Assembly: GCF_001424665.1 (NCBI RefSeq) | Contig: NZ_LMQS01000001.1 | Location: 869,225 to 933,224, forward strand | Direction of reading: 5' to 3' | From: Methylophilus sp. Leaf416 | GTDB lineage: Bacteria; Pseudomonadota; Gammaproteobacteria; Burkholderiales; Methylophilaceae | DNA: 64,000 nt | Shown here: in pieces, positions 29,527-39,462 of the stretch | Numbering within the stretch: position 1 is the first letter of the stretch | How the letters are laid out: the number at the start of each line of letters is the position of its first letter | The notes under the pieces: model-generated | What the model was told of the DNA's origin: nothing | Databases searched by the model: none | The model's input: the letters and a program-made list of their open reading frames with translations, nothing else | Translations under genes and position numbers: made by a program

Positions 29527-29883
29527 ATGCATAGATATCATGGCTTCACGCTAATTGAATTAACTATCGTCGTTGCCATCATAGGCATTCTTGCGACTAT
29601 CGCAATACCAGCCTATCAAAATTACACGCAAGAAGCCGCTGACAATGCATGTCTAGCTGAGGCAGACGCTTACGCAAGAAGAGTGAGCACGGACATTCAA
29701 CTCAATAAACCATCTGCCGACATCCCCGCCCCCATTGCACGAGCATGCAGTGAAATAAACAATGGCGTACCACTCACGTCTGCAACCACTTTTTCAGCTT
29801 TAGCGAGAACACCCGGTACAGCCAATATCACCTGCGACCTGAGCGCAGAAGTATTGTGTTCCAGGTCTGTCGCTATACTTTAA
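29527..29883 (+). CDS. Type IV pilin-like prepilin 2
   Basis: This 118-residue prepilin is a diverged tandem duplicate of the upstream gene. The leader MHRYHG is cleaved before [18 protein letters not shown], with Glu5 kept. Shared features include the [13 protein letters not shown] segment and a C-terminal CDLSAEVLC loop, with a few extra residues at the end. I chose the ATG at 29527 because it gives a standard short leader; the ORF remains open upstream to 29461. It may be a minor or alternative pilin expressed by readthrough. Confidence 0.9.
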   Translation: MHRYHGFTLIELTIVVAIIGILATIAIPAYQNYTQEAADNACLAEADAYARRVSTDIQLNKPSADIPAPIARACSEINNGVPLTSATTFSALARTPGTANITCDLSAEVLCSRSVAIL

Positions 29884-29967
29884 GCGACCCGATGCTCTGA
29901 CTTCTGCATTATTAAGTTCTGTACTACTCAGCTGATATACTGACAGCTTAATTCTGACTGCTAAACA

Positions 29968-30618
29968 ATGCTGGAAAAGATCATCCTCAACACAAAAGAT
30001 TCGACAGCCACCGTCATCTGGATGCATGGCCTGGGTGCTGACGGTCATGATTTTAAGCCCGTGGTGCATATGCTTGACCTGCCGCATATTAAATTCATAC
30101 TGCCGCATGCACCTTATCGACCAGTGAGTCTGAACAATGGCTACGAGATGCGTGCCTGGTATGACATCTTTGGTCTTCAGCCGGATAGTCCCCAAGACGA
30201 GACTGGCATCAAAGAAATGCAGGGCACGATTAATACGATGATTGAGAGTGAAATCTCTACAGGCATTTCATCAAACCGAATTCTACTGGCCGGGTTTTCT
30301 CAAGGTGGCGCGATTGCGCTGCATACTGCTACACGGTTCAACCAGCCTTTAGCTGGTGTACTCGCGCTTTCCACTTACCTGCCTTTGAAAGGTAAACTTT
30401 CCAGTGAACAGCACCCCGTAAATCAACACATGCCTATCTGGATGGCACATGGGCGTTTTGATAATGTCATCGCATTATCTACTGCGCAATCCTCGCGAGA
30501 ATTTTTGGAAGACGCTGGATATCCAGTGGAATGGCACGAATACGACATGCCGCATAGCGTCTGCGAACAGGAGATAGACGATATCCGCAACTTCCTGTTA
30601 CGCGTGTTACCTGCCTGA
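29968..30618 (+). CDS. Carboxylesterase/phospholipase-type alpha/beta hydrolase
   Basis: This 216-residue serine hydrolase belongs to the carboxylesterase (Pfam Abhydrolase_2) family. The nucleophile is in GFSQGGAI, the acid is probably the Asp in HGRFDNVI, and the His is in MPHSVC. The N-terminal WMHGLGADGHDF forms the oxyanion hole. Family members hydrolyse short acyl esters or lysophospholipids. The physiological substrate here is unknown. It has no signal peptide. It is a single gene before xseB. Confidence 0.9.
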   Translation: MLEKIILNTKDSTATVIWMHGLGADGHDFKPVVHMLDLPHIKFILPHAPYRPVSLNNGYEMRAWYDIFGLQPDSPQDETGIKEMQGTINTMIESEISTGISSNRILLAGFSQGGAIALHTATRFNQPLAGVLALSTYLPLKGKLSSEQHPVNQHMPIWMAHGRFDNVIALSTAQSSREFLEDAGYPVEWHEYDMPHSVCEQEIDDIRNFLLRVLPA

Positions 30619-30699
30619 TCTGCTTCCGACCTTCTGAGAATAATCCCGCAACCGAAATAGTTTTGTTAAAATGTCAGGCGTTTTAACAGGTTGACCTTC

Positions 30700-30945
30700 A
30701 TGAGTGTTTCAAAAAAATCTCCAGATGTGGCAAGTGATTCGCAAACTTTTGCACAGCGCATGACCGCGCTGGAGACGATTGTCAGAAACATGGAGTCAGG
30801 AGAGTTGCCTCTTGAAGACGCGCTCAAAGCTTATGCTGATGGCATGCAATTACTGCAAGCCTGTCAGACATCGTTACAGCAGGCTGAACAAACAGTTTTG
30901 ATCTTGAATCAGCAACAGCAATTAAAACCCTTCGAACTTGAGTGA
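30700..30945 (+). CDS. xseB: Exodeoxyribonuclease VII small subunit
   Basis: This 81-residue protein has the XseB pattern: FAQRMTALETIVRNMESGELPLEDALKAYADGMQLLQACQTSLQQAEQ, a helical hairpin binding the XseA helices. I chose the ATG at 30700 over the TTG at 30691. It precedes ispA by 24 bp, in the conserved xseB-ispA-dxs order. xseA is not in the window. Confidence 0.95.
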   Translation: MSVSKKSPDVASDSQTFAQRMTALETIVRNMESGELPLEDALKAYADGMQLLQACQTSLQQAEQTVLILNQQQQLKPFELE

Positions 30946-30969
30946 TTCGCCACAATTTCACTTACAGTC

Positions 30970-31860
30970 ATGAGCATTTCATTATTTCCATTCGAGCCTT
31001 GGGCAACCATTCACCAACAACAGGTTGAAGATGCCCTCGCGCGCGTGATGCCTTCAGAAGAGACGTCACCTTCAAGATTGCATTCTGCCATGCGTTACGC
31101 AGTGCTAGGCGGCGGTAAGCGCGTGCGGGCATTGCTTAGTTATGCGGCTGCCGAGCTTGTCAGAGCACCAGCAAAGTCGACCGATGCCGCTGCAGTGGCT
31201 GTAGAGTTGATACATGCGTTCTCACTAGTACACGACGATATGCCGTGCATGGATGACGATGATTTGCGTCGTGGCAAGCCCAGTTGCCACAAGCAATATG
31301 GCGATGCAACTGCGTTGCTGGTGGGTGATGCGTTGCAATCGCTTGCGTTTCAAACGATTGCTGACACCAATGCGCCACAAGCTTTAAAACAAGTGCAGAT
31401 ATTAGCGCAAGCTACCGGCTCGCGCGGCATGTGCGGTGGACAAAGTATAGATTTGCAAAGCACAGGCCAGCTATTGACTCGCAACGAGCTGGAAACCATG
31501 CATCAGTACAAAACGGGCGCATTGATCAGGGCTGCAACGTTGCTCGGTGCCTACGCAGCAGAAAGCACTTCTGAAGCTCACATAAGTTTGCTTAATCAAT
31601 ACAGCGAGAACATGGGCTTGGCGTTCCAGGTGGTAGATGACATTCTGGATGCCACTGCAGATACACAAACCCTGGGGAAAACGGCTGGGAAAGATGCCTT
31701 GCAGGAAAAATCGACCTATGTGAGCCTGCTTGGTATTGAGGAGGCTAATGCATTGGTTAAGAGATTGTATGAGCAAACCTTGCAGTTACTTGCCGGGTTT
31801 GATAAGCAGGCTGATCCACTTCGCGCGATTGCCCGTTTCATTTGTGAGCGCACATCCTAA
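30970..31860 (+). CDS. ispA: Farnesyl diphosphate synthase
   Basis: This 296-residue prenyltransferase makes C15 diphosphate for quinones and undecaprenyl carriers. The first Asp-rich motif is [14 protein letters not shown] and the second is DDILD. The two residues inserted in the first motif mark the bacterial farnesyl type. GGKRVRALL lies at the N-terminal site. The stop overlaps the start of dxs by one base, so translation is coupled. Confidence 0.94.
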   Translation: MSISLFPFEPWATIHQQQVEDALARVMPSEETSPSRLHSAMRYAVLGGGKRVRALLSYAAAELVRAPAKSTDAAAVAVELIHAFSLVHDDMPCMDDDDLRRGKPSCHKQYGDATALLVGDALQSLAFQTIADTNAPQALKQVQILAQATGSRGMCGGQSIDLQSTGQLLTRNELETMHQYKTGALIRAATLLGAYAAESTSEAHISLLNQYSENMGLAFQVVDDILDATADTQTLGKTAGKDALQEKSTYVSLLGIEEANALVKRLYEQTLQLLAGFDKQADPLRAIARFICERTS

Positions 31861-33707
31861 TGATGACTTCCCTGCTGTCCCGCATTGATTCTCCAACCGA
31901 CCTGCGCCTGCTGGAGAGGTCACAGCTAAAAGCGCTAGCAGCAGAATTACGTGAATTCCTCATTCAAAGTGTCTCCAAAACCGGCGGTCATTTGTCGTCT
32001 AACCTTGGCGTGGTAGAGCTCACGATTGCATTGCATTACGTTTACAACACACCCGATGACCGGCTGGTATGGGACGTTGGCCATCAAACCTACCCGCATA
32101 AAATTTTAACCGGACGTCGTGATGCGATGGCGCACTTACGTAAAGCAGGCGGCATCGCCGGTTTTCCCAAACGTGACGAAAGCGCATACGATACTTTTGG
32201 TACCGGCCATTCAAGCACCTCTATTTCAGCTGCATTAGGCATGGCGGTTGCTGCCAAAACGCTGGGGTCTGACCGCCGCAGCGTCGCGATTATCGGCGAT
32301 GGGGCAATGACAGCAGGCATGGCATTTGAAGCGTTGAATAATGCCGGTGATATGGACACCAACCTGCTGGTGATCCTGAATGACAATGACATGAGCATTT
32401 CCAACAATGTCGGTGCATTGAACAATTATCTGGCGCGCCTGATGTCCGGCAAACTGTATGACAGCGTGCGCCGTAGCGGGAAAAAAGTACTGGATATCAT
32501 CCCTCCTGTCAAAGAGTTTGCCCGCCGTGCTGAAGAGCATGCCAAAGGCATGGTCACTCCCGGCACCTTGTTCGAAGAATTCGGATTTAATTACATTGGG
32601 CCTATTGATGGCCATGATATCGCGACGCTGGTAGATACCTTAAGCAACATCCGCCAATTACAAGGCCCACAGTTTCTGCACGTCGTCACGCAAAAAGGCA
32701 AAGGCTACAGTCCGGCGGAAGATAATCCGAATAAATATCACGGTGTCAGCAAGTTCGACCCGCTGAATGGCCATTGCATGACCCAGAGTGGGTGCCCTAC
32801 TTATACCCAGATTTTTGGTGACTGGCTGGTGGATATGGCAGCGGCAGATAGCCGTTTGATTGGTATCACACCAGCGATGTGTGATGGCTCGGGCCTCAAC
32901 CGTTTTGCGGAAAAGTATCCGCAACGTTATTTTGATGTAGGCATTGCAGAACAGCATGCGCTCACTTTTGCGGCAGGGATGGCCTGTGATGGCTTGAAGC
33001 CAGTGGTTGCCATCTATTCAACTTTCCTGCAACGCGCTTATGATCAATTGGTGCATGATATTGCGCTGCAAGACCTGGATGTGTTGCTGGCGATTGACCG
33101 TGCTGGCCTGGTAGGCGCTGATGGCCCCACACATGCTGGTAGCTTTGACTTAAGTTTTATGCGCTGTATCCCAAACATGGTGATCATGGCCCCGAGTGAT
33201 GAGCAGGAATGCCGCCAGATGCTGACTACCGGCTATAAGTACAAAGGCCCGGCGGCTGTGCGGTATCCGCGTGGTAGCGGCATAGGTGCAGCGACTTTGG
33301 CCACACTGGACACGCTGGAAATCGGGAAGGCACAATTAGTCCGCCAGGGTAAAAAAGTCGCCATCCTTGCCTTTGGCAGCATGCTGCATCCGGCATTACA
33401 AGCTGCAGAAACGCTGGACGCGACTGTGGTAAATATGCGTTTTATCAAACCGCTGGATACGGACATGGTACTTGAAATATCCCGCACGCATGACCATATA
33501 GTGACTGTAGAAGAGAATGCGATCATGGGTGGCGCCGGTGCTGCCGTGATGGAATGCCTGCAAGCCCATCATATTGTCATATCCACTCTATGTTTAGGAC
33601 TACCTGACCGTTTTATAGAGCATGGCTCGCATGAAACTATGTTGAGCGACTGCGGTCTAGACAAATCCGGTATTTGTTCTGCTATTGAGAAATTAATAGC
33701 TGAGTAG
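31860..33707 (+). CDS. dxs: 1-deoxy-D-xylulose-5-phosphate synthase
   Basis: This TPP enzyme condenses pyruvate and glyceraldehyde-3-phosphate in the first step of the MEP isoprenoid pathway. The 615-residue protein has the TPP motif [18 protein letters not shown], the [15 protein letters not shown] region and a transketolase C-terminal domain. The central Glu of the pyrimidine site is in [18 protein letters not shown]. Its start overlaps the ispA stop, with a second ATG three bases later. Confidence 0.98.
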   Translation: MMTSLLSRIDSPTDLRLLERSQLKALAAELREFLIQSVSKTGGHLSSNLGVVELTIALHYVYNTPDDRLVWDVGHQTYPHKILTGRRDAMAHLRKAGGIAGFPKRDESAYDTFGTGHSSTSISAALGMAVAAKTLGSDRRSVAIIGDGAMTAGMAFEALNNAGDMDTNLLVILNDNDMSISNNVGALNNYLARLMSGKLYDSVRRSGKKVLDIIPPVKEFARRAEEHAKGMVTPGTLFEEFGFNYIGPIDGHDIATLVDTLSNIRQLQGPQFLHVVTQKGKGYSPAEDNPNKYHGVSKFDPLNGHCMTQSGCPTYTQIFGDWLVDMAAADSRLIGITPAMCDGSGLNRFAEKYPQRYFDVGIAEQHALTFAAGMACDGLKPVVAIYSTFLQRAYDQLVHDIALQDLDVLLAIDRAGLVGADGPTHAGSFDLSFMRCIPNMVIMAPSDEQECRQMLTTGYKYKGPAAVRYPRGSGIGAATLATLDTLEIGKAQLVRQGKKVAILAFGSMLHPALQAAETLDATVVNMRFIKPLDTDMVLEISRTHDHIVTVEENAIMGGAGAAVMECLQAHHIVISTLCLGLPDRFIEHGSHETMLSDCGLDKSGICSAIEKLIAE

Positions 33708-33758
33708 TATATTCAACCATTTATCAAATCGCGGGCAACTCCCGCTTTGGAACCCCTG

Positions 33759-34565
33759 ATGAATCAACCCGTAATCCCTGCAGTGATTGAAGACGTACAA
33801 AATACTCCCGATGTGCGTCGCCTAGACATCAACAAGGTAGGTATCAAGTCTATCCGTCACCCTGTCATTGTCAAAGATAAAACCGGTGGTGAGCAACATA
33901 CCGTAGCGGTGTTTGATATGTATGTGCATTTGCCGCACAACTTCAAAGGCACGCATATGTCGCGCTTTGTTGAGATCCTCAACATGAACGAAAGCGCCAT
34001 TTCGATAGACTCGTTCGAGACGATTCTGCGTCAAATGGTGGAACGCCTGGAAGCGGAATCCGGTTATGTAGAGATGCGTTTCCCGTATTTCATCAACAAG
34101 GCCGCGCCTATATCTGGCGTGAAAAGCCTTCTGGATTACGAAGTCACTTTCATAGGTGAAATCAAGAACGGCCAGTTTGAAATTACCGTTCAGGTCATGG
34201 TGCCAGTCACCAGCTTATGTCCATGCAGCAAACAGATTTCAAATTACGGCGCGCATAATCAGCGTTCGCATGTGACAGTGACTGCCTTGCTGAACGAATT
34301 CATCTGGCTGGAAGATTTGATTTCACTAGTGGAAGATCAGGCCTCCTGCCAGTTGTATGGCTTACTCAAGCGGCCGGATGAGAAATTTGTGACTGAACGT
34401 GCGTATGACAATCCAAAATTTGTAGAAGACATGGTGCGCGATGTCGCAGCACAATTAAATGAAGAAAAACGCATTGTGAAATATGTGGTGGAATCAGAGA
34501 ACTTTGAGAGCATCCACAACCATAGTGCTTATGCATTGATTGAGCGTGACAAACGTATTAATTAA
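33759..34565 (+). CDS. folE2: GTP cyclohydrolase FolE2 (type IB)
   Basis: This 268-residue enzyme converts GTP to dihydroneopterin triphosphate for folate. The pattern TSLCPCSK has the catalytic Cys (154 or 156), with [11 protein letters not shown] following. FolE2 works with metals other than zinc and replaces or backs up FolE. The ATG at 33759 was chosen over the TTG at 33747. A small GCGGG/CCCGC hairpin lies at 33731-33745, between dxs and folE2. Confidence 0.96.
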   Translation: MNQPVIPAVIEDVQNTPDVRRLDINKVGIKSIRHPVIVKDKTGGEQHTVAVFDMYVHLPHNFKGTHMSRFVEILNMNESAISIDSFETILRQMVERLEAESGYVEMRFPYFINKAAPISGVKSLLDYEVTFIGEIKNGQFEITVQVMVPVTSLCPCSKQISNYGAHNQRSHVTVTALLNEFIWLEDLISLVEDQASCQLYGLLKRPDEKFVTERAYDNPKFVEDMVRDVAAQLNEEKRIVKYVVESENFESIHNHSAYALIERDKRIN

Positions 34566-34585
34566 TTCTCTATTAGCGAAACAAG

Positions 34586-34610
34586 AACAGCCCGCAAGCG
34601 GGCTGTTTTC
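34586..34610. terminator. Terminator between folE2 and the MFS gene
   Basis: AACAGCCCGC and GCGGGCTGTT form a 9-10 bp stem with a very short loop, followed by TTTTC, between convergent genes. Confidence 0.85.
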
Positions 34611-34624
34611 ACATCTGCATTTAG

Positions 34625-35797
34625 CTAATGGCTGAACATGCCGCTGCGGGCATAGGGTTGCGATAAATGCAGTCCGAACATGACAATCGCTGCGCCTAAT
34701 AAAGGAAATAAAGCAGCCAGCGTAAAAGTGAGCTGCCCGCCTAAGTACTGCAGCGAAAACCCGCCTAGCAAGCCACCAAGGGCACCGCCTATGCCATACG
34801 CGACACTGTTATAGATGGCCTGGCCTTTGGCCTGATGGCGGCCATTGAAATATTGCGTGACCACCTCTACCGCCGCCGCATGAAAGCTGCCAAAGGTAAA
34901 TGCATGCATGGTTTGCGCCAGCAATAATAAACCCAGGTGATCCGGCACCAAACCCATCATGGAAAAACGGACAACACCTATCAACAGGCTGGCGACTAGA
35001 ATCGTTTTCAGTTTGAAGCGGGACATAATCCACGGCATTTTGATAAATATGCCTATTTCGCAAATCACGCCTAACGCCCACAACCAGCCTATCATGCCTT
35101 TACTGTAACCGTGTTCTGCCAGGTAAATAGAATAAAAGTTATACATCAAGCCATGTGCGGTCACCATCATGGCACAGCCAACCAGAAGGGAAATAACCGC
35201 AGGTTGCTTCAGGATTTTCCACACAGAAAAACTGTCATTTGCATGAGGCGGCACATGCGCTTCAGGGAGTTTCCAGGTTAATCCGAACAGCACGCACTGC
35301 ACAACCAGGATAAACCAGAGCAGGCTTTTAATGCCAAACCAGTCGGTTAAATAACCCAGCAAGATAGACGCTACGATAAAGCCCCAGGATCCCCATAGAC
35401 GGATCTTGCTGTAATGGCCGTTGGTGCTCGCCAGATGCGCCAATAACAGAGACTCGGATAGTGGCAAGGTAGAGCTGGTAAACATACTTAATGCAGCCAT
35501 GACCACAAACATGGTCATAAAATCATGTGCCCAGAAAATCGCTGTGAAACCAAATAACCCTAAAAATGCAGTGGTCCGGATCCAGCGCACTCTTTGCCTG
35601 GTGTGGTCAGCCAACCAGCCCCACAGGTTCGGTGCGATGATGCGACTGACCTGGAACAAAGACATCAGTATGCCAATATCAGCCGGTGAAAAGGATTCTG
35701 AGCTGAGGTACAACCCCCAATAAGGCACAAAAGCGCCGACGAAAAAGTAATAGATGAAATAAAAACGCGAGAGATTAAAGTGTAAAGCGTGACTCAT
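34625..35797 (-). CDS. MFS transporter (HcaT/LacY-like subgroup)
   Basis: This 390-residue membrane protein has about 12 hydrophobic helices. The A-motif region reads NLWGWLADHTRQRVRWI at about 56-72, matching the MFS pattern G-x-x-x-D-R/H-x-x-R-R. The N terminus (FYFIYYFFVGAFVPYWGLYLSS) and the sequence GSWGFIVAS match the HcaT/LacY-like subgroup that transports phenylpropionate or sugars. The substrate is not readable. It is a single gene, divergent from nothing, converging on folE2. Confidence 0.85.
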   Translation of the reverse strand: MSHALHFNLSRFYFIYYFFVGAFVPYWGLYLSSESFSPADIGILMSLFQVSRIIAPNLWGWLADHTRQRVRWIRTTAFLGLFGFTAIFWAHDFMTMFVVMAALSMFTSSTLPLSESLLLAHLASTNGHYSKIRLWGSWGFIVASILLGYLTDWFGIKSLLWFILVVQCVLFGLTWKLPEAHVPPHANDSFSVWKILKQPAVISLLVGCAMMVTAHGLMYNFYSIYLAEHGYSKGMIGWLWALGVICEIGIFIKMPWIMSRFKLKTILVASLLIGVVRFSMMGLVPDHLGLLLLAQTMHAFTFGSFHAAAVEVVTQYFNGRHQAKGQAIYNSVAYGIGGALGGLLGGFSLQYLGGQLTFTLAALFPLLGAAIVMFGLHLSQPYARSGMFSH

Positions 35798-35886
35798 TAA
35801 ATACTCGCGTTTTTAAAGAATAACCGTGATCAGCTTGGCAGCCATCAGTCGGTTAGAAAATTGAAGGTTTGGTAATCTTTATGGAT

Positions 35887-36978
35887 TTACAATGTGGGTA
35901 CTGTCGTGTGCACATCGGCATTCTGACCACGATGGCGCAGAGCATGATCCATCAGCACCAGCGCTAACATGGCTTCCACAATCGGTGTTGCCCGTATGCC
36001 TACACAAGGATCGTGACGGCCAGTAGTTTGCATCATCACCGGCTCACCAGCGTGATTGATCGAGCGACGCTCTTGAGGAATACTCGACGTTGGTTTAAAA
36101 GCCACATTGACCACGATATCCTGACCACTGGAAATGCCACCCAATACGCCACCGGCATGGTTGGAAGCGAAACCTTGTGGCGTCAGCTCATCACAATGCT
36201 CACTGCCGCGTTGCGCTATAGAATCAAACCCTGCGCCGATTTCAACGCCTTTAACGGCATTAATCCCCATCATGGCATGCGCAATATCTGCATCCAGGCG
36301 GTCAAAAATAGGTTCACCCAGGCCGATTGGCATATGCTCGGCGACAACGGTAATTCGCGCACCGACAGAGTCGCGCTCGCTGCGGATTTGGTCCAGATAA
36401 GCTTCCAGTTGCGGCAGAATTTCCACATTTGGCGAGAAGAAAGGATTACCTTCTTGCGATATCGCATCCCAGCTAACAAATGGCACTTTTATTTCGCCCA
36501 GTTGGCTCAGATAGCCACGAATCTGCACGCCGTATTTTTGTTTCAGCCATTTTTTGGCAATGGCGCCTGCGGCTACGCGCACAGCCGTTTCACGAGCACT
36601 GGAACGGCCACCGCCACGATAATCGCGAATGCCATATTTTTGGGTGTATGTGTAGTCTGCATGTCCGGGCCGGAACGTATTCATGATCTTGCTGTAGTCT
36701 TGGGAGCGCTGGTCGGTATTGCGGATCAATAACCCGATAGGCGCACCAGTGGTTTTGCCTTCAAATACACCAGACAAAATTTCAACTTCATCAGCCTCAC
36801 TGCGCTGGGTCACATGACGGGAAGTCCCAGGTTTACGTCTGTCCAGGTCAACCTGCAAATCCGCTGCCGACAATTCCAAACCTGGCGGGCAACCATCAAC
36901 CACCCCGCCGATGGCCGGGCCGTGCGACTCGCCAAACGAAGTCAGGGTAAACAGCGTACCAATGGTGTTGCCAGACAT
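35887..36978 (-). CDS. aroC: Chorismate synthase
   Basis: This FMN-dependent enzyme makes chorismate from EPSP in the last shikimate step. The 363-residue protein has [18 protein letters not shown] near the N terminus, the FMN/substrate region [12 protein letters not shown] at about 125-136, and a C-terminal [17 protein letters not shown]. Length and motifs are standard for the monofunctional, bifunctionally unfused bacterial form. Confidence 0.98.
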   Translation of the reverse strand: MSGNTIGTLFTLTSFGESHGPAIGGVVDGCPPGLELSAADLQVDLDRRKPGTSRHVTQRSEADEVEILSGVFEGKTTGAPIGLLIRNTDQRSQDYSKIMNTFRPGHADYTYTQKYGIRDYRGGGRSSARETAVRVAAGAIAKKWLKQKYGVQIRGYLSQLGEIKVPFVSWDAISQEGNPFFSPNVEILPQLEAYLDQIRSERDSVGARITVVAEHMPIGLGEPIFDRLDADIAHAMMGINAVKGVEIGAGFDSIAQRGSEHCDELTPQGFASNHAGGVLGGISSGQDIVVNVAFKPTSSIPQERRSINHAGEPVMMQTTGRHDPCVGIRATPIVEAMLALVLMDHALRHRGQNADVHTTVPTL

Positions 36979-37076
36979 GCGATTCTTTCATTGAATAGTT
37001 TCGCTTATTTTATCATAGACTGGCTTGTGGCCTGCCTGTTGGCTTTGCCGCTTAGCTTTGGCTTGATTTCCGCATA

Positions 37077-38210
37077 ATGAACGCTTATGCTAAACCCGCA
37101 TTGTTGATTCGTATACTTATGGCCAAACGCAAACACTCTCACCGCAAGCATCGCTTACTTGGTACTTCCAGCCCGGGATTAACACCTGAAAATGCCACAG
37201 AAAATGAAGCAACGCCTGCCTGTATCCATAGCATCAGCTACAACGCCAATGATATGGAGTCCAGGCAACTGACCATGCACGACATCGTGGAATGGCAGGC
37301 GCCTGCAGAACATACCTCGTGGATTAATGTACATGGCGTGCTGGACATTGCGTTGCTGCAAGCGGTTGCCCGTCGTTTTAAATTGCATCCGCTGGTTTTA
37401 GATGACATTCTAAATACCGAGCAACGGCCTAAACTGGATACTTACCCGGATTACCTTTTTCTTGAAACACGTTTGTTTTATTACGATGCGGAGTCCATGA
37501 GTGTCAGCTCAGAGCAAATCAGTATTGCATTGGGCCGTGAGTGGCTACTTAGCTTTCAGGAAAGGCCATCCGGCAGTTTTGAACCGGTGCGTGAGCGGTT
37601 ACGGCAAGGCCAGGTGTTGTTGCGTCAAAGTGGCCCGGATTACCTTTGTTATGCACTGCTGGATAGTTTGATGGAGCGCTATTTCCAGGTGCTGGAAGCG
37701 ATCAACGAAGATGCCGAGTTGCTTGAAACGCATTTGCTTGACCAGCCCAGCCCGGAATATCTGCAAAACATACACAGGCTCAAGCATGTCACCATTGAGT
37801 TGCGTCGTGCCGTGTGGCCGCTGCGCGAAGTGCTGAACAGCCTGATTCGTAATGAGCATGGCTTTTTTAGTCCGCAAACCTTGCCCTATTTACGCGACTT
37901 GTACGACCACACCGCACACTTTACAGAATCTCTTGAAGCTATCCGTGACATGCTGAGCGGCCTGATGGATATTTATATGACCAGTATCAGCCAGCGGGTG
38001 AACCTGGAAGTGCGCGCACTGACGGTAGTGGCCATGCTGTTTATGCCAGCTACATTAATCGCCGGTATTTTTGGTATGAATTTCGAAGAGATGCCATGGA
38101 CACATGATCCGTATGGTTTCTGGTGGGCGATCCTTATCATGCTTGGCATTGCATCAGTGATGCTGCTGATGTTCTGGCGACGGCAATGGCTGGGAAGCCG
38201 CCATCGCTAA
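37077..38210 (+). CDS. corA: CorA family Mg2+/Co2+ transporter
   Basis: This 377-residue inner-membrane channel has a cytosolic N-terminal alpha/beta and funnel domain, a first transmembrane helix ending in the GMN signature (IFGMNFEEMPW), and a second helix (WWAILIMLGIASVMLLMFW). The basic Arg/His-rich stretch after residue 15 (MAKRKHSHRKHRL) is unusual, and the true start may be the ATG at 37119. Neither start has a clear ribosome site. CorA forms pentamers with Mg2+-regulated gating. Confidence 0.92.
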   Translation: MNAYAKPALLIRILMAKRKHSHRKHRLLGTSSPGLTPENATENEATPACIHSISYNANDMESRQLTMHDIVEWQAPAEHTSWINVHGVLDIALLQAVARRFKLHPLVLDDILNTEQRPKLDTYPDYLFLETRLFYYDAESMSVSSEQISIALGREWLLSFQERPSGSFEPVRERLRQGQVLLRQSGPDYLCYALLDSLMERYFQVLEAINEDAELLETHLLDQPSPEYLQNIHRLKHVTIELRRAVWPLREVLNSLIRNEHGFFSPQTLPYLRDLYDHTAHFTESLEAIRDMLSGLMDIYMTSISQRVNLEVRALTVVAMLFMPATLIAGIFGMNFEEMPWTHDPYGFWWAILIMLGIASVMLLMFWRRQWLGSRHR

Positions 38211-38219
38211 ATGCAGTCA

Positions 38220-39002
38220 CTATGATGTCGAAAGTGGCAGTTTCTTGATGACATCTTGCAGCTCAAAATACAGTGTCATGTAATCACGTGCCCCGGCACT
38301 CGCAGCATCATACTCAAACACATGCTGACCCATACGTGCGCACTCTGCCAGGGCCGCATGCTCTGAGATCTGGGTGAGCAGCACTTCGTTGCCAAACAGG
38401 CGACGCATTTCCTGCGCAACTTCAGCGGTCATTTCCTTACGTTTGTCGGCACGCGTCAGTAGAAAGCGGCGCTGGATGCGCCGTTTTAACACCGGCTCCA
38501 GCGCATTGAGTGCTTTGTCGACTTTAACAGCGGAATGAATGGATAAATAATCAGCAGACACCGGCACCAGCACCAGATCACTTGCGAAAACGGCACTTAG
38601 AGAAATGACACCGATTCCGGAGAAACAATCCATTAGCACTGCATATTCAGCATGCGTAGGCTGCAATTTAGCCAAGCCTACAGCCAGCCTTTTCAAAGCT
38701 GCAGGCCCGCGGCCAAACTGCGAATCCACATTCATCAGCTCTTTATTGGCTGTAATCAGCGGCAGCCCGTTACGCAAAGGCTGAATCAACTCTAGTAACG
38801 GCGTATCAGACTGATAAAACCTGAACAAATGCTTTTGCAAATCGAGGCCGATATGTTTGTAAGTCTCAGTCAGGCGCGCCTGCGGATCCATATCGATTAA
38901 CAGAACGGGCTTATGCTGGCGTTGCCAGGCAGCGCCCAAATTAAGCGCAGTCGTTGTTGCCCCTACGTCTGCTTTAGCATTAAAAATAGCGATTTTTAAC
39001 AT
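38220..39002 (-). CDS. ParA-family ATPase-like protein with altered P-loop
   Basis: This 260-residue protein has the ParA/MinD fold: Walker A at residues 8-18 (NAKADVGATTT), switch region VLLIDMDPQARLTETY, and the Walker B-like YAVLMDCFSGIG. The signature Lys is kept (NAK), but the P-loop lysine of GKT is Ala (GAT) and the Gly pair is Ala-Asp. Classic ATP hydrolysis is therefore doubtful. I chose the ATG at 39002 (MLKIAIFNAK). No parB partner, centromere-like repeats or partner gene is nearby. It sits between corA and dnaJ. It may be a scaffold or a relaxed MinD-like protein. Confidence 0.82.
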   Translation of the reverse strand: MLKIAIFNAKADVGATTTALNLGAAWQRQHKPVLLIDMDPQARLTETYKHIGLDLQKHLFRFYQSDTPLLELIQPLRNGLPLITANKELMNVDSQFGRGPAALKRLAVGLAKLQPTHAEYAVLMDCFSGIGVISLSAVFASDLVLVPVSADYLSIHSAVKVDKALNALEPVLKRRIQRRFLLTRADKRKEMTAEVAQEMRRLFGNEVLLTQISEHAALAECARMGQHVFEYDAASAGARDYMTLYFELQDVIKKLPLSTS

Positions 39003-39149
39003 GATGGATATGTGCAGAATCAACTTTTGAAGCTGATCCTGTAATGTAATTGCTAATCATCATAAACGATGTTGCGGTTACAGACTACACGCTGCTTACC
39101 ATTAATTTCAGCAAGCTCGGAATATATGCGTGATGATGTTGCGAAAGTA

Positions 39150-39180
39150 GCAGACAAAAAGAAACCCGCTAAGGCGGGTT
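39150..39180 (-). terminator. Second terminator-like hairpin downstream of dnaJ
   Basis: AACCCGC (39163-39169) pairs with GCGGGTT (39174-39180) around TAAG and is followed on the minus strand by TTTCTTTTTG. It is about 280 bp after the dnaJ stop, after a first terminator at 39400-39443. Confidence 0.7.
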
Positions 39181-39209
39181 AAAAGGGGGTTTGGATCAGG
39201 AGGAAATCA

Positions 39210-39272
39210 ATGCTAGTCGTTGACAAATCAACCAAGCTAGCCATTAAACAAAACGTTTTGTGTTTCGCTTAA
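39210..39272 (+). CDS. Candidate 20-residue small ORF
   Basis: This ATG is preceded by AGGAGG at 39198-39203 with a 6-base spacer, the best ribosome site in the window. It encodes MLVVDKSTKLAIKQNVLCFA before a TAA. No conserved domain is recognised. The peptide lacks the Glu/Tyr pattern of PqqA. Whether it is translated is unknown. Confidence 0.3.
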   Translation: MLVVDKSTKLAIKQNVLCFA

Positions 39273-39399
39273 AGATGGCTCTAGTTTAGGAGAGAGTTAT
39301 TGCAATTATTTGACCGAGCTGTAACTGAATTGTAAAAATCAAAATTTAATTGTTATTGAATTGTAACCAATGCAATTTAGTGCCTTATTCCCCTGATAC

Positions 39400-39443
39400 A
39401 AAAAATGAAAACGGATAAAGCAAAAAATTTCGATTTATCCGTT
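39400..39443 (-). terminator. Terminator of dnaJ
   Basis: AACGGATAAA (39410-39419) pairs with TTTATCCGTT (39434-39443) around a 14-base loop. The minus-strand tail ATTTTTTG follows, about 20 bp after the dnaJ stop. Confidence 0.75.
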
Positions 39444-39462
39444 AATCCATTCATTTAAAAAA

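Larger units (their letters stand above)
39003..39399. other. Intergenic region with structured elements
   Basis: About 400 bp lie between the ParA-like gene and dnaJ. It holds a hairpin with a minus-strand T tract, a tiny plus-strand ORF behind a strong Shine-Dalgarno, and a 14-bp palindrome ACAAAACGTTTTGT near 39248-39261. AGCCAT and ATGGCT arms also flank the latter part. It may encode a small RNA or peptide. No recognised RNA family is evident. Confidence 0.5.

Noticed and set aside
38220-39002. ParA-like gene as a plasmid or integrative-element partition gene
   Set aside because: No parB, iterons, integrase or repeat boundaries are nearby; neighbours are core genes.
39210-39272. Tiny ORF as PqqA or a methanobactin precursor
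   Set aside because: It lacks the Glu-x3-Tyr core of PqqA and the Cys pattern of methanobactin leaders, and no biosynthesis genes are near.
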